64,000 nt of DNA from positions 3,720,001 to 3,784,000 of the forward strand of contig NZ_PJMQ01000001.1 in assembly GCF_002846335.1 (NCBI RefSeq), written 5' to 3'. The translations under genes and the position numbers were made by a program. Positions 54,563 through 64,000 of the stretch are shown in pieces (position 1 is the stretch's first letter; each line of letters starts with the position of its first letter). The DNA comes from Janthinobacterium sp. 61 (GTDB taxonomy: Bacteria; Pseudomonadota; Gammaproteobacteria; Burkholderiales; Burkholderiaceae_D). Under the pieces are notes generated by a model that was not told the origin of the DNA, did not search any database, and saw nothing but the letters and a program-made list of their open reading frames with translations.

Positions 54563-55614
54563 CGTTCGCCCTCGCGCTCAAGCAGCGCCTGCTTGCGTTC
54601 CACGCCCCAGCGGTAGCCGGACAGCGCGCCATCGTTGCGCACCACACGGTGGCAGGGGATGGCGACGGCCAGCGCATTGGCGGCGCAGGCGCCAGCCACG
54701 GCGCGCGCGCCTTTCGGCGCACCGATGCGCCGCGCCAGCTCGGCATAGCTGACCGTGCTGCCGGCGGGAATCTCGCGCAAGGCTTGCCATACGCGCTGCT
54801 GGAACACCGTGCCGCGCACGTCGAGCGGCAAGTCCAGGCCCAGGCCCGGCGCCTCGACCAGGCCGACGACTTGCGCCACCGTCTGTTCATAATCAGGCTC
54901 GGCGCCGCGCAGTTCGGCTTGCGGAAAGCGGTCCTGCAAGTCGCGCAGCAGCACTTCCGGGTCGTCATCGATCAGAATCGCGCAGATGCCCTTGTCCGTG
55001 CTGGCCACCAGGATGGCGCCCAGCGAACAGGCGCCGATAGCGAAGCGGATCACGGCGCCGCTGCCGCCATCGCGAAACGCGCCCGGCGTCATGCCCAGCA
55101 AGCCTGGCGTGGCGGCGTACAGGCGGCCGCTGGAATTGAAACCGGCCGCGTACAGTGTCTCGGTGACATTCGCCGCGCCTTGCAAGCCGGCCTTCAGCCG
55201 TTCGCCGCGCCGCGCCGCCGCATAGGCCTTGGGTGTGATGCCCGTGTGCGCCTTGAAGACGCGGTGAAAGTGAAAGCGGCTCATGCCGGCGGCCCGAGCA
55301 AGGCTGTCCAGTTCCAGCATCTCGTCGCTGGCGTCGATCAGGCGGCAGATGTCGGCCACGATGGCGGCCTGACGCTGAGCCAGCGGCGGCAGGTTCGGCT
55401 TGCAGCGCAGGCAAGGGCGAAAGCCGGCCACCTCCGCCTGCTCGCAACTGTCGTGGAAGGCCACGTTGCGGCGCAAGGCGGGGCGCGCCGCGCAAGAGGG
55501 ACGGCAATACACGCCCGTCGTGCGCACCGAGTAATAAAAAACGCCGTCGGCATCGGGCGCGCGCCGCTGCACGGCATCCCAGCGCTCATCGTCGGTCGAG
55601 TAAGAGTGTTCCAT
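54559..55614 (-). CDS. ada: Bifunctional Ada regulator/O6-methylguanine-DNA methyltransferase
   Basis: This 351-residue protein combines the four functions of Ada. The N-terminal zinc domain has Cys37, Cys41, Cys68 and Cys71, with Cys37 the phosphotriester acceptor (E. coli Cys38). An AraC-type helix-turn-helix follows (about 90-170, LARAAGMSRFHFHRVFKAHT). The C-terminal methyltransferase has Cys321 in IPCHRVV, the same number as in E. coli. Methylated Ada activates its own operon. GGAG lies 7 nt before the ATG at 55614; the longer frame lacks support. Confidence 0.94.
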   Translation of the reverse strand: MEHSYSTDDERWDAVQRRAPDADGVFYYSVRTTGVYCRPSCAARPALRRNVAFHDSCEQAEVAGFRPCLRCKPNLPPLAQRQAAIVADICRLIDASDEMLELDSLARAAGMSRFHFHRVFKAHTGITPKAYAAARRGERLKAGLQGAANVTETLYAAGFNSSGRLYAATPGLLGMTPGAFRDGGSGAVIRFAIGACSLGAILVASTDKGICAILIDDDPEVLLRDLQDRFPQAELRGAEPDYEQTVAQVVGLVEAPGLGLDLPLDVRGTVFQQRVWQALREIPAGSTVSYAELARRIGAPKGARAVAGACAANALAVAIPCHRVVRNDGALSGYRWGVERKQALLEREGER

Positions 55615-55794
55615 GGCGAACTCCGTGCAGGTCAATAGTAAGTCACCAGCATAGCCAGCACCGGCCAGCGCCACACTCCGGCGCTTGCTTTTGAATTCAA
55701 AAAAGGCTGGCGGCAGGCATCATGCTCGGTGCTAAAATCGGCCATCGCGCCTCCAGCCGGCGGCGCGCCCTGCCCGTGCCCCGGAGAAACCGCA

Positions 55795-56514
55795 TTGGAC
55801 GATCATACTACCCAGGAAAATACGCCGATTTTCCAGCGCATCAAGGATTTTCTGCTGGCCGGCATCGCCGCCGGACGCTGGAAGGAAGGCGACGTAATTC
55901 CCTCCGAGCAAGCATTGGTGAAACAATTCGGCGTCTCGCGCATGACGGTCAACCGCGCCGTGCGCGAACTGACCAGCGAACAGGTACTGACGCGGCGCCA
56001 GGGTTCCGGCACCTATGTGGCACAGCAAAAATACCAGGCGACCTTGTTGGAAATCAAGAGTATCGCCGATGAAGTGCGCGCACGCGGGCATATCCACCGC
56101 AGCAGCTTGCAATTGCTCGAACGCACCAAGGCCTCGGATTTGCTGGCCAAGCAATTCGGCCTGCCGCCGGAACACCCGCTGTTTCATTCGCTGATCGTGC
56201 ATTTTGAAAACGGCGTACCGATCCAGGTGGAAGACCGCTGGGTCAATCCCGAGTGCGCGCCCGACTACATGACGCAGGATTTTTCCAGCATCACGCCGAA
56301 CGAATATCTGATGGCCGCCGCCCCCTTGCAGGGTGCCACCTACAGTATCGAAGCGCTGTCGGCACCGCGCGATATCGCCGAAATGCTGGCCATCGACACG
56401 AAACAGGCGTGCCTGGTGCTGCGCCGCCAGACGCGCTCGGGCGGCAAGATCGCCTCGATCGCCACCATGTGGCATCCCGGACACCGCTATCAGTTCGCCG
56501 GAAGCTTTGCTTGA
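55795..56514 (+). CDS. hutC: Histidine utilization repressor HutC
   Basis: This 239-residue GntR-family regulator has a winged-helix (residues 10-75: ERWKEGDV-like region, SEQALVKQFGVSRMTVNRAV, RRQGSGTYVA) and a UTRA ligand domain that would bind urocanate. The C-terminal RRQTRSGGKIASIATMWHPG is characteristic of HutC. The start is TTG at 55795 with CGGAG 8 nt upstream; no ATG in frame fits the family length. It is divergent from ada, 6 kb from the hut promoter it is expected to repress. No operator-like palindrome is seen in front of hutC. Confidence 0.88.
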   Translation: MDDHTTQENTPIFQRIKDFLLAGIAAGRWKEGDVIPSEQALVKQFGVSRMTVNRAVRELTSEQVLTRRQGSGTYVAQQKYQATLLEIKSIADEVRARGHIHRSSLQLLERTKASDLLAKQFGLPPEHPLFHSLIVHFENGVPIQVEDRWVNPECAPDYMTQDFSSITPNEYLMAAAPLQGATYSIEALSAPRDIAEMLAIDTKQACLVLRRQTRSGGKIASIATMWHPGHRYQFAGSFA

Positions 56515-56789
56515 GGACACCTTGAAAAACCTGCTGCGCGTCGCGCTTTGCGGCCTGTGATGCTCACCGGCTCGCTACGGTTTTATCAGGCGTCTTCCGA
56601 GCTCGCCGTTTAGTAGCACGATTTTGCGCTGAATTTCTCTCAAATTCTCACAGAACAATGAATAAATCCGCCCTTTCGGGGCAAAAAAAATCCCGTTTTG
56701 GCCGTTTCTGAACTTAAATACTCCGACTAAATATTCGATGCTATAGTTGCCGCCAGAAAGCGCCGCAGGCGTTTATTTAAGCGCGCATC

Positions 56790-59700
56790 ATGCACCGCCA
56801 GCCCAGCCCAATCATGCCCCAGAAAGGGATGCATTTGTCGTATTGCAGCCACACGAGTTTCAGCGCATCACGCCGTCGGCGCCCTGCGCTGCGCCGGCTC
56901 GCTCGTACGATGCTGGCGGCAGGCATGGCACTCTCGCTGCCGGTGCAGGCGGCGGCACAGGGCATGGCCCCGACACTGCTGTGGCCATATGCAGCCGCCA
57001 GCGCCACCGCCCTGGCGGGACTGGCTTGCTGGCAAGCCTGGCGGCTGCGGCAGCAGTTGCGCCGCCGGCTACTGCCCGCACATGCCCTGGCAGAACAGGA
57101 TGCCGGGCAAGCCTTGCGCGGCGCGGCCCTGACTGGCTGGACCTGGCGGCGCCAGTCCGACCGCTTGCAGTTCGCGCCCCAGTACCAGGATGTGCTGGGC
57201 GACAAGAGTGCCAAACTCGACCATACACTGGCCGGCTGGCTGGCCGAAGTGCACCGGGACGACCGCGCGCGCCTGAGTCTTATATTTCGACAGCATCTGG
57301 ATGGCCAGGCGCACGGCACCTTCAATTGCGAATTCCGTTTGCGCCACAGCGACGGCCACTGGCGCTGGCTGCTGGCGCGCGGCGCCGTGCTGGCACGCGC
57401 CTCTGATGGCACCGCCACGCAGGCCAGCGGTATCGTCTGCGATATCAGCGAACGCAAGCAGGACGAGCAATCGCGCATGCGTTCAATGCTGGAAGCGGCG
57501 CCCGAAGCCATGCTGGTGGCCGATGTCGAGGGCAAGGTGCATTACGCGAATCAGATCGGCGCGCGCTGCTTCGGCTATCCCCTGGCCGAATTGACGGGCA
57601 TGTCACTGGAGCAACTGGTGCCGGAAAGCGCGGCCAGCCACTCCGTGGGCGACCCGCAATCGCGGCACAGCCTGCCGGGCCGGGTGATGATGGCGCGCCG
57701 CCGCGACGGTACGCACTTTCCCGCCAAGGTCAGCCTGTCGCCGCTGCGCATGGCTGGGCAAGTGTTTTCCATCGTCTCGCTGCGCGACATGACGCAGCGC
57801 CAGCGCGCCGAGGAAGCCTTGCACGCCAGTTCAGAGCGCTACCGCCTGATCGTGCAGACGGCGGCCGAAGGCATCTGGATGACGGATGCGGATGGCAAAA
57901 CCACTTTCGTCAACCCGAAGATGGCGCAGATGCTGGGCTACACGGTGCAGGAAATGCTGCACCGTCCCATGCTTGACTTCATGGACCGCGACAGCCAGTT
58001 GCTGATGCAGCGCCGCCTGGCCAGCCATGGCAGCCTCGCCAGCCAGCCGGACCAGGTCGACTTCCGCTTCTTCCGCAAGGACTTGTCCAGCTTGTGGGGT
58101 TTGCTGTCGAGCACCAGTATTCAATCGGACAATGGCGAGCCGGGCGGCACGCTGGCGATGATTACCGACATCACGGAACGGCGCCAGGCGTCGATCGCCC
58201 TGTCGAATTCGAGCCAGCGCATGGCGTCCGTGTTTGGTGCCGTCACCAACGGCCTGGTGGTGCAGGACAGCCACGGCCATATCCTGGAAAGCAATGCCGC
58301 CGCCGAGCGCATGCTGGCGGCGAGCCCGGCCGGCAACAGCCTGTGGCAAGCCATCCGCGAAGACGGCTCCGCTTTCGACCAGCGCAGCCATCCCGTGCAC
58401 ATCACTCTGTCGACGGGTGTCGCCATGCGCGACGTGCTGATGGGCGTACAGCAGCCCGACGGCAGCCTGTCGTGGCTCTCCGTAAATACCGAGGCCATCC
58501 GCGATGAATACGGCAAGGTGGGCATGGTAGTGGCCAGCCTGACGGACATCACGTATCACAAGCGCAGCGAGAGCGCTTTGCGCGAACTCAATGAACATCT
58601 GGAAGAGCGCGTGGCGCAGCGCACCGAGCAGCTCGACCAGGCCAAGCAAGTGGCCGAAGAAGCGAGCCTGGCGAAGGGGCAATTCCTGGCCAATATGAGC
58701 CATGAAATCCGCACGCCGATGAATGGCGTGATCGGCATGGCCTATCTCGCCCTGAAAACGGACCTGGAGCCGCGCCAGCGCGATTACCTGGAAAAGATCC
58801 GCTTTGCCGGCGAGCACCTGCTGGGCATCATCGACGATATCCTCGACATCTCGAAAATCGAGGCGGGCAAGCTGGAAATCGAACGCGTCAACTTCAGTTT
58901 TGACCACGTGGTGCAAACCCTGATGACGGTGGTAGCGCCGCGCGCCGCCGGCAAGAACCTGGAACTGCTGTTCGAGATCGACCCGCAATTGCCGGCCGTG
59001 CTGGTGGGCGATCCGCTGCGCCTGGGGCAAGTGCTGATCAACTACGCCAATAACGCCATCAAGTTCAGCGAACAGGGCAGCATTACCGTGAAAGTGCGCA
59101 AGGTGGTGGCGGACGCCAAGCACTGTCTGGTGCGCTTTGAAGTATGCGACCACGGCATCGGCCTGTCGCAGGATGAAATGAGTAAACTCTTCCAGTCCTT
59201 CCAGCAAGCCGACACCTCCACCACGCGCGAATATGGCGGCACGGGCCTGGGCCTGGCCATCTGCAAGCAGCTGGCCCAGCTGATGGGTGGCGACGTGGGA
59301 GTCGACAGCCGTCCCGGCGCCGGCAGCACCTTCTGGTTCACGGCCAACCTGGGCATTTCCGACCAGGCGGCGCCGGCCATGCTCGACAGCATGGCGCAGA
59401 CGGCAGCGGCCATGCGCGCCAGCGCCGACGCCGCCCTGGTCATGAGCACGCTCAAGCATGCGCGCATCCTTCTGGTGGAAGACAATACCTTCAATCAGCA
59501 AGTGGCGCTGGAATTGCTGGAAGAAGCGGGTGCCTCCGTCTGCCTGGCCAACAATGGCGAAGAGGCGCTCGACCTGTTGCGCCAGACGCAGTTCGACTGC
59601 GTGCTGATGGACGTGCAGATGCCGTTGATGGATGGCTTGCAAGCGACGCGCCACATCCGCACCGACCCGCAACTGGCGCATCTGCGCGTGCTGGCCATGA

Positions 59701-60248
59701 CGGCTACGGCCACCAGCGAAGACCGCGTGCGCTGCCTGGAGGCGGGCATGGACGATTTCATTTCCAAACCGATCCAGCCGGCCATGATGTACCAGACCAT
59801 CGCCAGCTGGCTGCCGGCGCGTGAAACGCCGCCGCCTCCCGCACGCAGCCGCGCCGCGCCCGCCTTCAAGACCACCCTGGCCGGCGACCCGCAAGTGATC
59901 GACCTGTCCATCCTGGCCAAGTTACTGGGCTACAACCCGGAAAAAGTGCGCAAATTCGCCTTCAAGTTCCTGCAGACGACGCAGGATGGCTTCGACGACA
60001 TCGATGCGGCCCTGGCGCGCGGCGACGTGCGCCAGGTACGCGAACTGGGGCACCGCATCAAGTCGTCGGCGCGTACCGTGGGGGCCCTGGGGCTGGCCGA
60101 GCTGTGCCACAACCTGGAAACCCTGGCGCCAGGCGAGCCGGCCGACGAGGCTGAGCGGGCACAACGCATCGTGGCGTGCCTGTGGCCCCTGCTGGAACAG
60201 ATTACCGAACAAATCATGAATAACACCAGCTTTGCCAATGACGATTAG
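56790..60248 (+). CDS. Multi-PAS hybrid histidine kinase with receiver and HPt domains
   Basis: This 1152-residue protein is a complete phosphorelay in one chain. An N-terminal hydrophobic region (about 35-90) likely spans the membrane. Four PAS-type modules follow to residue 600. Then come HisKA (His638 in [13 protein letters not shown]), HATPase ([10 protein letters not shown] and [11 protein letters not shown]), a receiver (Asp941 in [12 protein letters not shown]) and an HPt domain (His1088 in [13 protein letters not shown]). The ligands of the PAS domains are unknown. The start codon is uncertain. It precedes a single-domain regulator by 71 nt. Confidence 0.9.
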   Translation: MHRQPSPIMPQKGMHLSYCSHTSFSASRRRRPALRRLARTMLAAGMALSLPVQAAAQGMAPTLLWPYAAASATALAGLACWQAWRLRQQLRRRLLPAHALAEQDAGQALRGAALTGWTWRRQSDRLQFAPQYQDVLGDKSAKLDHTLAGWLAEVHRDDRARLSLIFRQHLDGQAHGTFNCEFRLRHSDGHWRWLLARGAVLARASDGTATQASGIVCDISERKQDEQSRMRSMLEAAPEAMLVADVEGKVHYANQIGARCFGYPLAELTGMSLEQLVPESAASHSVGDPQSRHSLPGRVMMARRRDGTHFPAKVSLSPLRMAGQVFSIVSLRDMTQRQRAEEALHASSERYRLIVQTAAEGIWMTDADGKTTFVNPKMAQMLGYTVQEMLHRPMLDFMDRDSQLLMQRRLASHGSLASQPDQVDFRFFRKDLSSLWGLLSSTSIQSDNGEPGGTLAMITDITERRQASIALSNSSQRMASVFGAVTNGLVVQDSHGHILESNAAAERMLAASPAGNSLWQAIREDGSAFDQRSHPVHITLSTGVAMRDVLMGVQQPDGSLSWLSVNTEAIRDEYGKVGMVVASLTDITYHKRSESALRELNEHLEERVAQRTEQLDQAKQVAEEASLAKGQFLANMSHEIRTPMNGVIGMAYLALKTDLEPRQRDYLEKIRFAGEHLLGIIDDILDISKIEAGKLEIERVNFSFDHVVQTLMTVVAPRAAGKNLELLFEIDPQLPAVLVGDPLRLGQVLINYANNAIKFSEQGSITVKVRKVVADAKHCLVRFEVCDHGIGLSQDEMSKLFQSFQQADTSTTREYGGTGLGLAICKQLAQLMGGDVGVDSRPGAGSTFWFTANLGISDQAAPAMLDSMAQTAAAMRASADAALVMSTLKHARILLVEDNTFNQQVALELLEEAGASVCLANNGEEALDLLRQTQFDCVLMDVQMPLMDGLQATRHIRTDPQLAHLRVLAMTATATSEDRVRCLEAGMDDFISKPIQPAMMYQTIASWLPARETPPPPARSRAAPAFKTTLAGDPQVIDLSILAKLLGYNPEKVRKFAFKFLQTTQDGFDDIDAALARGDVRQVRELGHRIKSSARTVGALGLAELCHNLETLAPGEPADEAERAQRIVACLWPLLEQITEQIMNNTSFANDD

Positions 60249-60319
60249 CTACCGCCAGTGCGTTGAGGCAAGGTATCGGCATCGACAACGATGCAGCATA
60301 TCAATAGGAAGACAGGACG

Positions 60320-60778
60320 ATGAATACTGTATCAAACCAAGCAAGCCGGGAACAGAACGAAGCAGGCCTGGCGCCGCTGCGTGTGCTGCTGCTGGACGAT
60401 GATGTCTTCATGCTCGACGTGCTCAGCGACATGCTCGAACATATGGGCTCGTTCGACATCCGCTGCGAGTCGCACAGCGAACAGGCGCTGGCTACCCTGA
60501 AGCAGCACCAGCCTGACCTGCTGATCTGCGACCTGTCCATGCCCGACATCGACGGCATCGAATTTTTGCGCATGGCGGCGGACAATGGCTTCCGCGGGGG
60601 CGTGGTTCTGCTGTCGGGCCTGCATTCGGCCGTGCGCCTGGCGGCCGAACGCCTGGCCGTGGCCAATGGCCTGCATATATTAGGCACCTTCCGCAAGCCG
60701 ATGGAAAGCGCGGAATTGCAGCTCATGGTGAACTTGCAACTGCAGCACACGGCCCGCCAGGCCAGCGTACAGGCCTGA
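60320..60778 (+). CDS. Single-domain response regulator
   Basis: This 152-residue protein is only a receiver domain. The acidic pair lies in RVLLLDDDVF (Asp26-28) and the phospho-acceptor Asp71 in ICDLSMPDIDG; the conserved Lys is in TFRKPME. AGGACG precedes the ATG. No output domain is present, so it may bind a partner or act as a phosphate shuttle from the HPt of the upstream hybrid kinase. Confidence 0.88.
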   Translation: MNTVSNQASREQNEAGLAPLRVLLLDDDVFMLDVLSDMLEHMGSFDIRCESHSEQALATLKQHQPDLLICDLSMPDIDGIEFLRMAADNGFRGGVVLLSGLHSAVRLAAERLAVANGLHILGTFRKPMESAELQLMVNLQLQHTARQASVQA

Positions 60779-61081
60779 GCGCGGAGGATGGCCGGGAGGG
60801 CGGGCGCTGCGCTGCGGGCCAGAAGGCATGCGGCTTTGCCGCCCTGCCGGCACGCGCGGTGGCGATATGTTTCAAGTTTTTCCGCAATAATCGCCACGCT
60901 TTGAAAAAATGGGTTATTATTTCAGCCATCCCCGCCTGCATACCTCTGGTCGCACCTTCCAAGAATATTGAATTTGTGCCCATTGCCCCCATCTGCTAGC
61001 TGCATTCCAGGAAGCATGGATGGCGAACCAGCGTATGGTTAATCCCAGGCATTATTGATCCCACCCTCATTTGAGGAAAAT
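60779..61081. other. 303-nt intergenic region before trxA
   Basis: No gene is seen. It includes an AT-rich part with TTTGAAAAAA and TTATTATTT (60898-60921), the likely trxA promoter area, and an inverted pair TTTCAA (60871-60876) and TTTGAA (60900-60905). I cannot fix the promoter boxes. Confidence 0.45.
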
Positions 61082-61408
61082 ATGAGCGAAAATATCAAAC
61101 ACATTAGCGATGCATCTTTTGAAGCAGACGTCCTGAAATCCGACTTGCCCGTCCTGGTGGACTTCTGGGCTGAGTGGTGCGGTCCCTGCAAGGCTATTGC
61201 CCCGATCCTGGAAGAAGTAGCCAAGGAATACGCAGGCCGCATCGTGATCGCCAAGATGGACGTGGACGCGAACCAGGCAGTGCCTGCCAAGTTCGGCATC
61301 CGCGGCATCCCGACCCTGATCCTGTTCAAGGATGGTGTCGCAGCTGCTCAAAAAGTGGGCGCCATGGCCAAGGGCCAGTTGACCGCTTTCGTCGACAGCA
61401 ACATTTAA
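61082..61408 (+). CDS. trxA: Thioredoxin TrxA
   Basis: This 108-residue protein is thioredoxin 1, with the redox pair Cys33 and Cys36 in WCGPC and the cis-Pro in [18 protein letters not shown] precedes the ATG; the frame is open a little further upstream but the ribosome site and family length fix this start. It reduces disulfides in the cytoplasm. A GC-rich hairpin (about 61419-61444) without T-run follows, and rho is next. Confidence 0.96.
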   Translation: MSENIKHISDASFEADVLKSDLPVLVDFWAEWCGPCKAIAPILEEVAKEYAGRIVIAKMDVDANQAVPAKFGIRGIPTLILFKDGVAAAQKVGAMAKGQLTAFVDSNI

Positions 61409-61563
61409 TGTATGATAGGCAGCGCTGCGCCCGCAGCGCCGCCTGACTGGATAGACCGGGAAACGGCTTTGCCATCATTCGTGCACAGCCTACCCAATAA
61501 TTAATCAACGCCACGCAGTCCCCTCCCCTACCTTTACATCCCGTCTCGGGACACTCAACACAT

Positions 61564-62826
61564 ATGCATTTATCCGAACTAAAGGCCCTACACGTATCCG
61601 CCCTGCTTGAGATGGCGATCGGTCTTGACATTGACAACGCAGCCCGCTTGCGCAAACAGGAGCTGATGTTCGCTATCCTGAAAAAACGCGCCAAGTCCGG
61701 CGAACAGATTTTCGGCGACGGCGCCCTGGAAGTGCTGCCAGACGGCTTCGGCTTCCTGCGCTCGCCTGACGCCAGTTACATGGCGTCCACCGACGACATT
61801 TACATCTCCCCTTCGCAAATCCGCCGCTTCAATCTGCACACCGGCGATTCGATCGAGGGCGAGGTACGGACCCCGAAAGATGGCGAACGCTATTTCGCAT
61901 TGGTCAAAGTCGACAAGGTCAACGGCGAATCGCCGGAGATGTCGAAACACCGCATCCTGTTTGAAAACCTGACGCCGCTGCACCCGAATGAGCCGCTGCG
62001 CCTGGAACGTGAAATGAATGGCCAGGAAAACATCACCGGCCGCATCATCGACCTGATCGCCCCGATCGGCAAAGGCCAGCGCGGCTTGCTGGTGGCATCG
62101 CCGAAATCCGGCAAATCCGTGATCCTGCAGCATATCGCCCATGCGATCACGGCAAATCACCCGGATATCACGCTGATCGTGCTGCTGATTGACGAACGCC
62201 CGGAAGAAGTTACCGAAATGCAACGTTCGGTACGCGGCGAAGTCGTCGCCTCGACCTTCGACGAGCCGGCCACGCGCCACGTGCAAGTGGCCGAAATGGT
62301 GCTGGAAAAAGCCAAGCGCCTGGTCGAAATGAAAAAAGACGTAGTGATTCTGCTCGACTCGATCACCCGTTTGGCGCGCGCCTACAACACCGTCATCCCT
62401 GCCTCGGGCAAGGTATTGACTGGTGGTGTCGACGCAAATGCGCTGCAACGTCCAAAACGCTTCTTCGGCGCCGCGCGCAATATCGAAGAAGGCGGCTCGC
62501 TGACCATCATCGCCACGGCGCTGATCGAAACGGGTTCGCGCATGGATGACGTGATCTTTGAAGAATTCAAGGGTACCGGCAACATGGAAGTGCATCTGGA
62601 ACGCCGTCTGGCAGAAAAGCGTGTCTATCCGGCAATTAACCTGAACAAATCGGGTACCCGCCGCGAAGAACTGCTGATCAAACCGAACGAACTGCAAAAA
62701 ATCTGGATCCTGCGCAAATTGCTGTACTCGATGGACGAGATCGAGGCGATGGAGTTCATTCTGGACAAGATGAAAGCCACGAAGAACAACGCAGAGTTTT
62801 TCGATATGATGAGACGCGGCGGCTGA
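61564..62826 (+). CDS. rho: Transcription termination factor Rho
   Basis: This 420-residue hexameric RNA helicase ends transcription. The N-terminal RNA-binding part has [18 protein letters not shown] and [15 protein letters not shown]. The ATPase holds the Walker [10 protein letters not shown], then [12 protein letters not shown] and the Q-loop and R-loop segments [20 protein letters not shown]. It agrees closely with E. coli Rho. There is no strong Shine-Dalgarno site. The 155-nt leader may host autoregulation, as in E. coli, but no clear attenuator is seen. The stop is followed after 5 nt by palindrome copy 3. Confidence 0.97.
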   Translation: MHLSELKALHVSALLEMAIGLDIDNAARLRKQELMFAILKKRAKSGEQIFGDGALEVLPDGFGFLRSPDASYMASTDDIYISPSQIRRFNLHTGDSIEGEVRTPKDGERYFALVKVDKVNGESPEMSKHRILFENLTPLHPNEPLRLEREMNGQENITGRIIDLIAPIGKGQRGLLVASPKSGKSVILQHIAHAITANHPDITLIVLLIDERPEEVTEMQRSVRGEVVASTFDEPATRHVQVAEMVLEKAKRLVEMKKDVVILLDSITRLARAYNTVIPASGKVLTGGVDANALQRPKRFFGAARNIEEGGSLTIIATALIETGSRMDDVIFEEFKGTGNMEVHLERRLAEKRVYPAINLNKSGTRREELLIKPNELQKIWILRKLLYSMDEIEAMEFILDKMKATKNNAEFFDMMRRGG

Positions 62827-62831
62827 TTTTA

Positions 62832-62858
62832 GGGGTCAGACCCGTCGGGTCTGACCCC
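62832..62858. repeat. 27-bp palindromic repeat, copy 3
   Basis: This is a perfect copy with 13-bp arms GGGGTCAGACCCG and CGGGTCTGACCCC; only the central base differs from copy 1. It begins 5 nt after the rho stop. Confidence 0.9.
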
Positions 62859-62881
62859 AGCCCTCCGTTGATCATCCCGCG

Positions 62882-62908
62882 AAAGCCGCTCATTGAGCGG
62901 CTTTTTTA
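62882..62908 (+). terminator. Intrinsic terminator of rho
   Basis: Arms AAAGCCGCTC and GAGCGGCTTT lie around a 3-nt loop, followed by further T. It lies downstream of palindrome copy 3, as in the darP case. Confidence 0.9.
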
Positions 62909-62937
62909 TTGCCGTCCACCCGAAAGCGCTATATAAT
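62909..62937 (+). promoter_or_regulatory. rpmE promoter
   Basis: TTGCCG (62909-62914) and TATAAT (62932-62937) are separated by exactly 17 bp. This is a near-consensus sigma-70 promoter about 100 nt before the ribosomal-protein gene, directly after the rho terminator. Confidence 0.75.
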
Positions 62938-63040
62938 CGACGGTTGCATTATTTTAAACCCTGGCAAGTGATCGGCAATCGGGTCAAGAAGCTGGACGAC
63001 CGACGAAGTGCTGTTTGGCTACCAAACTAGAGAGAAGACC

Positions 63041-63310
63041 ATGAAAGTCGATACCCATCCAGAATACCGCGAAGTTGTTTTCCACGATCTGTCGTGCGAT
63101 TTCAAATTCGTTACCCGCTCGACCATCCAAACCCGCGAAAAAATCACCCACGACGGTAAAGAATACCCACTGGTGAAGATCGAGGTTTCGGCTGAATCGC
63201 ACCCATTCTTCACGGGCAAGCACAAAATCGTCGATACCGCTGGTCGCGTCGAGAAGTTCCGTCAGAAGTTCGGTACCGTTGGTTCGAAAACCGCAGTCGC
63301 AGCAGGCTGA
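63041..63310 (+). CDS. rpmE2: 50S ribosomal protein L31, type B
   Basis: This 89-residue protein is the type-B form of L31. It reads [20 protein letters not shown] and later [21 protein letters not shown]. It has only one Cys, so it lacks the zinc-binding Cys set of type-A L31. In some bacteria this form replaces the zinc-binding version under zinc limitation; here its promoter looks constitutive and no second copy is in view. AGAGAAG precedes the ATG. Confidence 0.93.
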   Translation: MKVDTHPEYREVVFHDLSCDFKFVTRSTIQTREKITHDGKEYPLVKIEVSAESHPFFTGKHKIVDTAGRVEKFRQKFGTVGSKTAVAAG

Positions 63311-63355
63311 TTTTTGCCGCTTTGCGGCAAAAAAGGGCAGCTTCGGCTACCAGAG

Positions 63356-63382
63356 AAAAGGCAGCTACGGCTGCCTTTTTTG
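63356..63382 (+). terminator. Intrinsic terminator of rpmE
   Basis: Arms AAAAGGCAGC and GCTGCCTTTT lie around the loop TACG, ending in a T-run. A second stem, GCCGC-ttt-GCGGC, lies just before it at 63316-63328. Confidence 0.85.
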
Positions 63383-63464
63383 TCTTTGGCCGCTTTACTT
63401 TATACTCGCGCATACCCGACGCCATTCGTCGCGTCTTGCCATTTTTTTCTGATACCGACTATCG

Positions 63465-64000
63465 ATGAAGCCAGTCCGCCTTCCCGCCGCTGCCACACTC
63501 GCGCTGCCACGATGGGCCTTGTTTGCGCTCGGCCTGCTGTACATCCTGCCTGGCCTGATCGGCCGCGAACCGTGGAAGAACGATGATGCCGCCAGTTTCG
63601 GCATCATGTGGACCATGGCACATGGCGGCCTGAACGATTGGCTGTGGCCCAACGTGGCCGGTTTGTCCTCGCCAGAGGAAGGCCCGCTGGCCTTCTGGCT
63701 GGGCGCCATTTTCATCAAACTGCTCGGCTGGATCGATGGCGACGTCTTTGGCGCGCGCATGTCGACCATCGGCATCTTCGTCGTCAGCACCCTGTCCGTC
63801 TGGTACACCGCCTTCAACCTGGGCCGCCGCAACGATGCCCAGCCCCTGCGTCTGGCCTTCGGCGGCCAGCCCGAGCCTGACGATTTCGGCCGCACCCTGG
63901 CCGATGCCGCCGTGCTCATCTACCTTGGCTGCCTCGGCTTGCTGCAGCACAGCCACGACATCACGGCCGAAGCGCTGCATGTGTCGCTGATGGCCTACCT
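63465..64000 (+). CDS. Membrane glycosyltransferase, GT39/ArnT-like, partial
   Basis: This frame is open from its ATG to the window edge (178 codons). It has a first helix (about 15-33), then GREPWKNDDAASFGIMW with the acidic pair typical of the first periplasmic loop of PMT/ArnT-type (GT39/GT83) enzymes, then GPLAFWLGAIF and further helices. Such enzymes move sugars from polyprenyl-phosphate donors to lipid A or proteins. It lacks a stop only because the window ends. The acceptor is unknown. Confidence 0.8.
   Translation, partial: MKPVRLPAAATLALPRWALFALGLLYILPGLIGREPWKNDDAASFGIMWTMAHGGLNDWLWPNVAGLSSPEEGPLAFWLGAIFIKLLGWIDGDVFGARMSTIGIFVVSTLSVWYTAFNLGRRNDAQPLRLAFGGQPEPDDFGRTLADAAVLIYLGCLGLLQHSHDITAEALHVSLMAY

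Noticed and set aside
57831..59894. A 687-codon open frame antisense to the hybrid kinase
   Set aside because: It mirrors a high-GC gene on the other strand, has an odd residue composition (Arg, His and Gln rich), no ribosome site and no recognisable domain, while the plus strand shows clear kinase motifs.
61419..61444. GC-rich hairpin after trxA as a terminator
   Set aside because: The stem is good but no T-run follows on the plus strand; read-through into rho cannot be excluded, so no terminator is called.

Overview
The window looks like part of a chromosome from a high-GC betaproteobacterium of the Oxalobacteraceae, most like Janthinobacterium or Massilia. The evidence is gene content and style: a complete aerobic phenylacetate cluster with a PaaX repressor, a histidine-utilisation operon that goes through formimidoylglutamate deiminase, trxA-rho-rpmE synteny, a DarP/YjgA protein, and DUF2863-like and Oxygenase-NA families. 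I identified the genus from general knowledge, not from a search. I see no insertion sequence, phage, CRISPR array, tRNA or rRNA.

Region 1 (1-14.3 kb): a long minus-strand block runs paaA-B-C-D-E-G-H-I-K-J and continues into a branched-chain-amino-acid-type ABC transporter (livK-H-M-G, livG cut by the window edge). Divergent paaX lies at the head. Together they encode phenylacetyl-CoA formation, ring epoxidation, isomerisation and part of the beta-oxidation; paaF and paaZ are not here. The transporter probably imports phenylacetate or a related aromatic acid.

Region 2 (14.3-40 kb) is a mix: a cytosolic-carboxypeptidase-like M14 protein, a chemoreceptor, a TonB-dependent receptor with a Tat-exported aminotransferase-fold protein, pmbA, darP, mog, an esterase, a PDZ protease, a four-gene operon (KamA-like radical SAM, MFS, FAH-family hydrolase, carboxymuconolactone-decarboxylase family), a Cache protein plus second chemoreceptor, DNA-repair glycosylases, an HDOD protein, an Mpo1-like protein, a glycine-zipper lipoprotein, an EamA exporter and a GNAT enzyme. 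Two small genes missing from ordinary ORF calling (38 and 59 aa) and a candidate small RNA lie at 38.2-40.7 kb.

Region 3 (40.7-56.5 kb): the hut operon hutU-H-G-F-D-I ends in a fused substrate-binding/permease gene. It is driven by a near-consensus promoter whose 17-bp spacer holds a HutC-type operator. hutC is about 6 kb away. Between them lie an amidohydrolase, a GNAT protein, an MscS channel and an ada/Oxygenase-NA alkylation-repair pair.

Region 4 (56.5-64 kb): a large multi-PAS hybrid histidine kinase with its own receiver and HPt domains, a single-domain response regulator, then trxA, rho and a type-B rpmE, and the start of a membrane glycosyltransferase.

The least expected sequence signal is a 27-bp palindrome found three times, each time 5-6 nt after the stop codon of an unrelated gene (darP, the amidohydrolase, rho).
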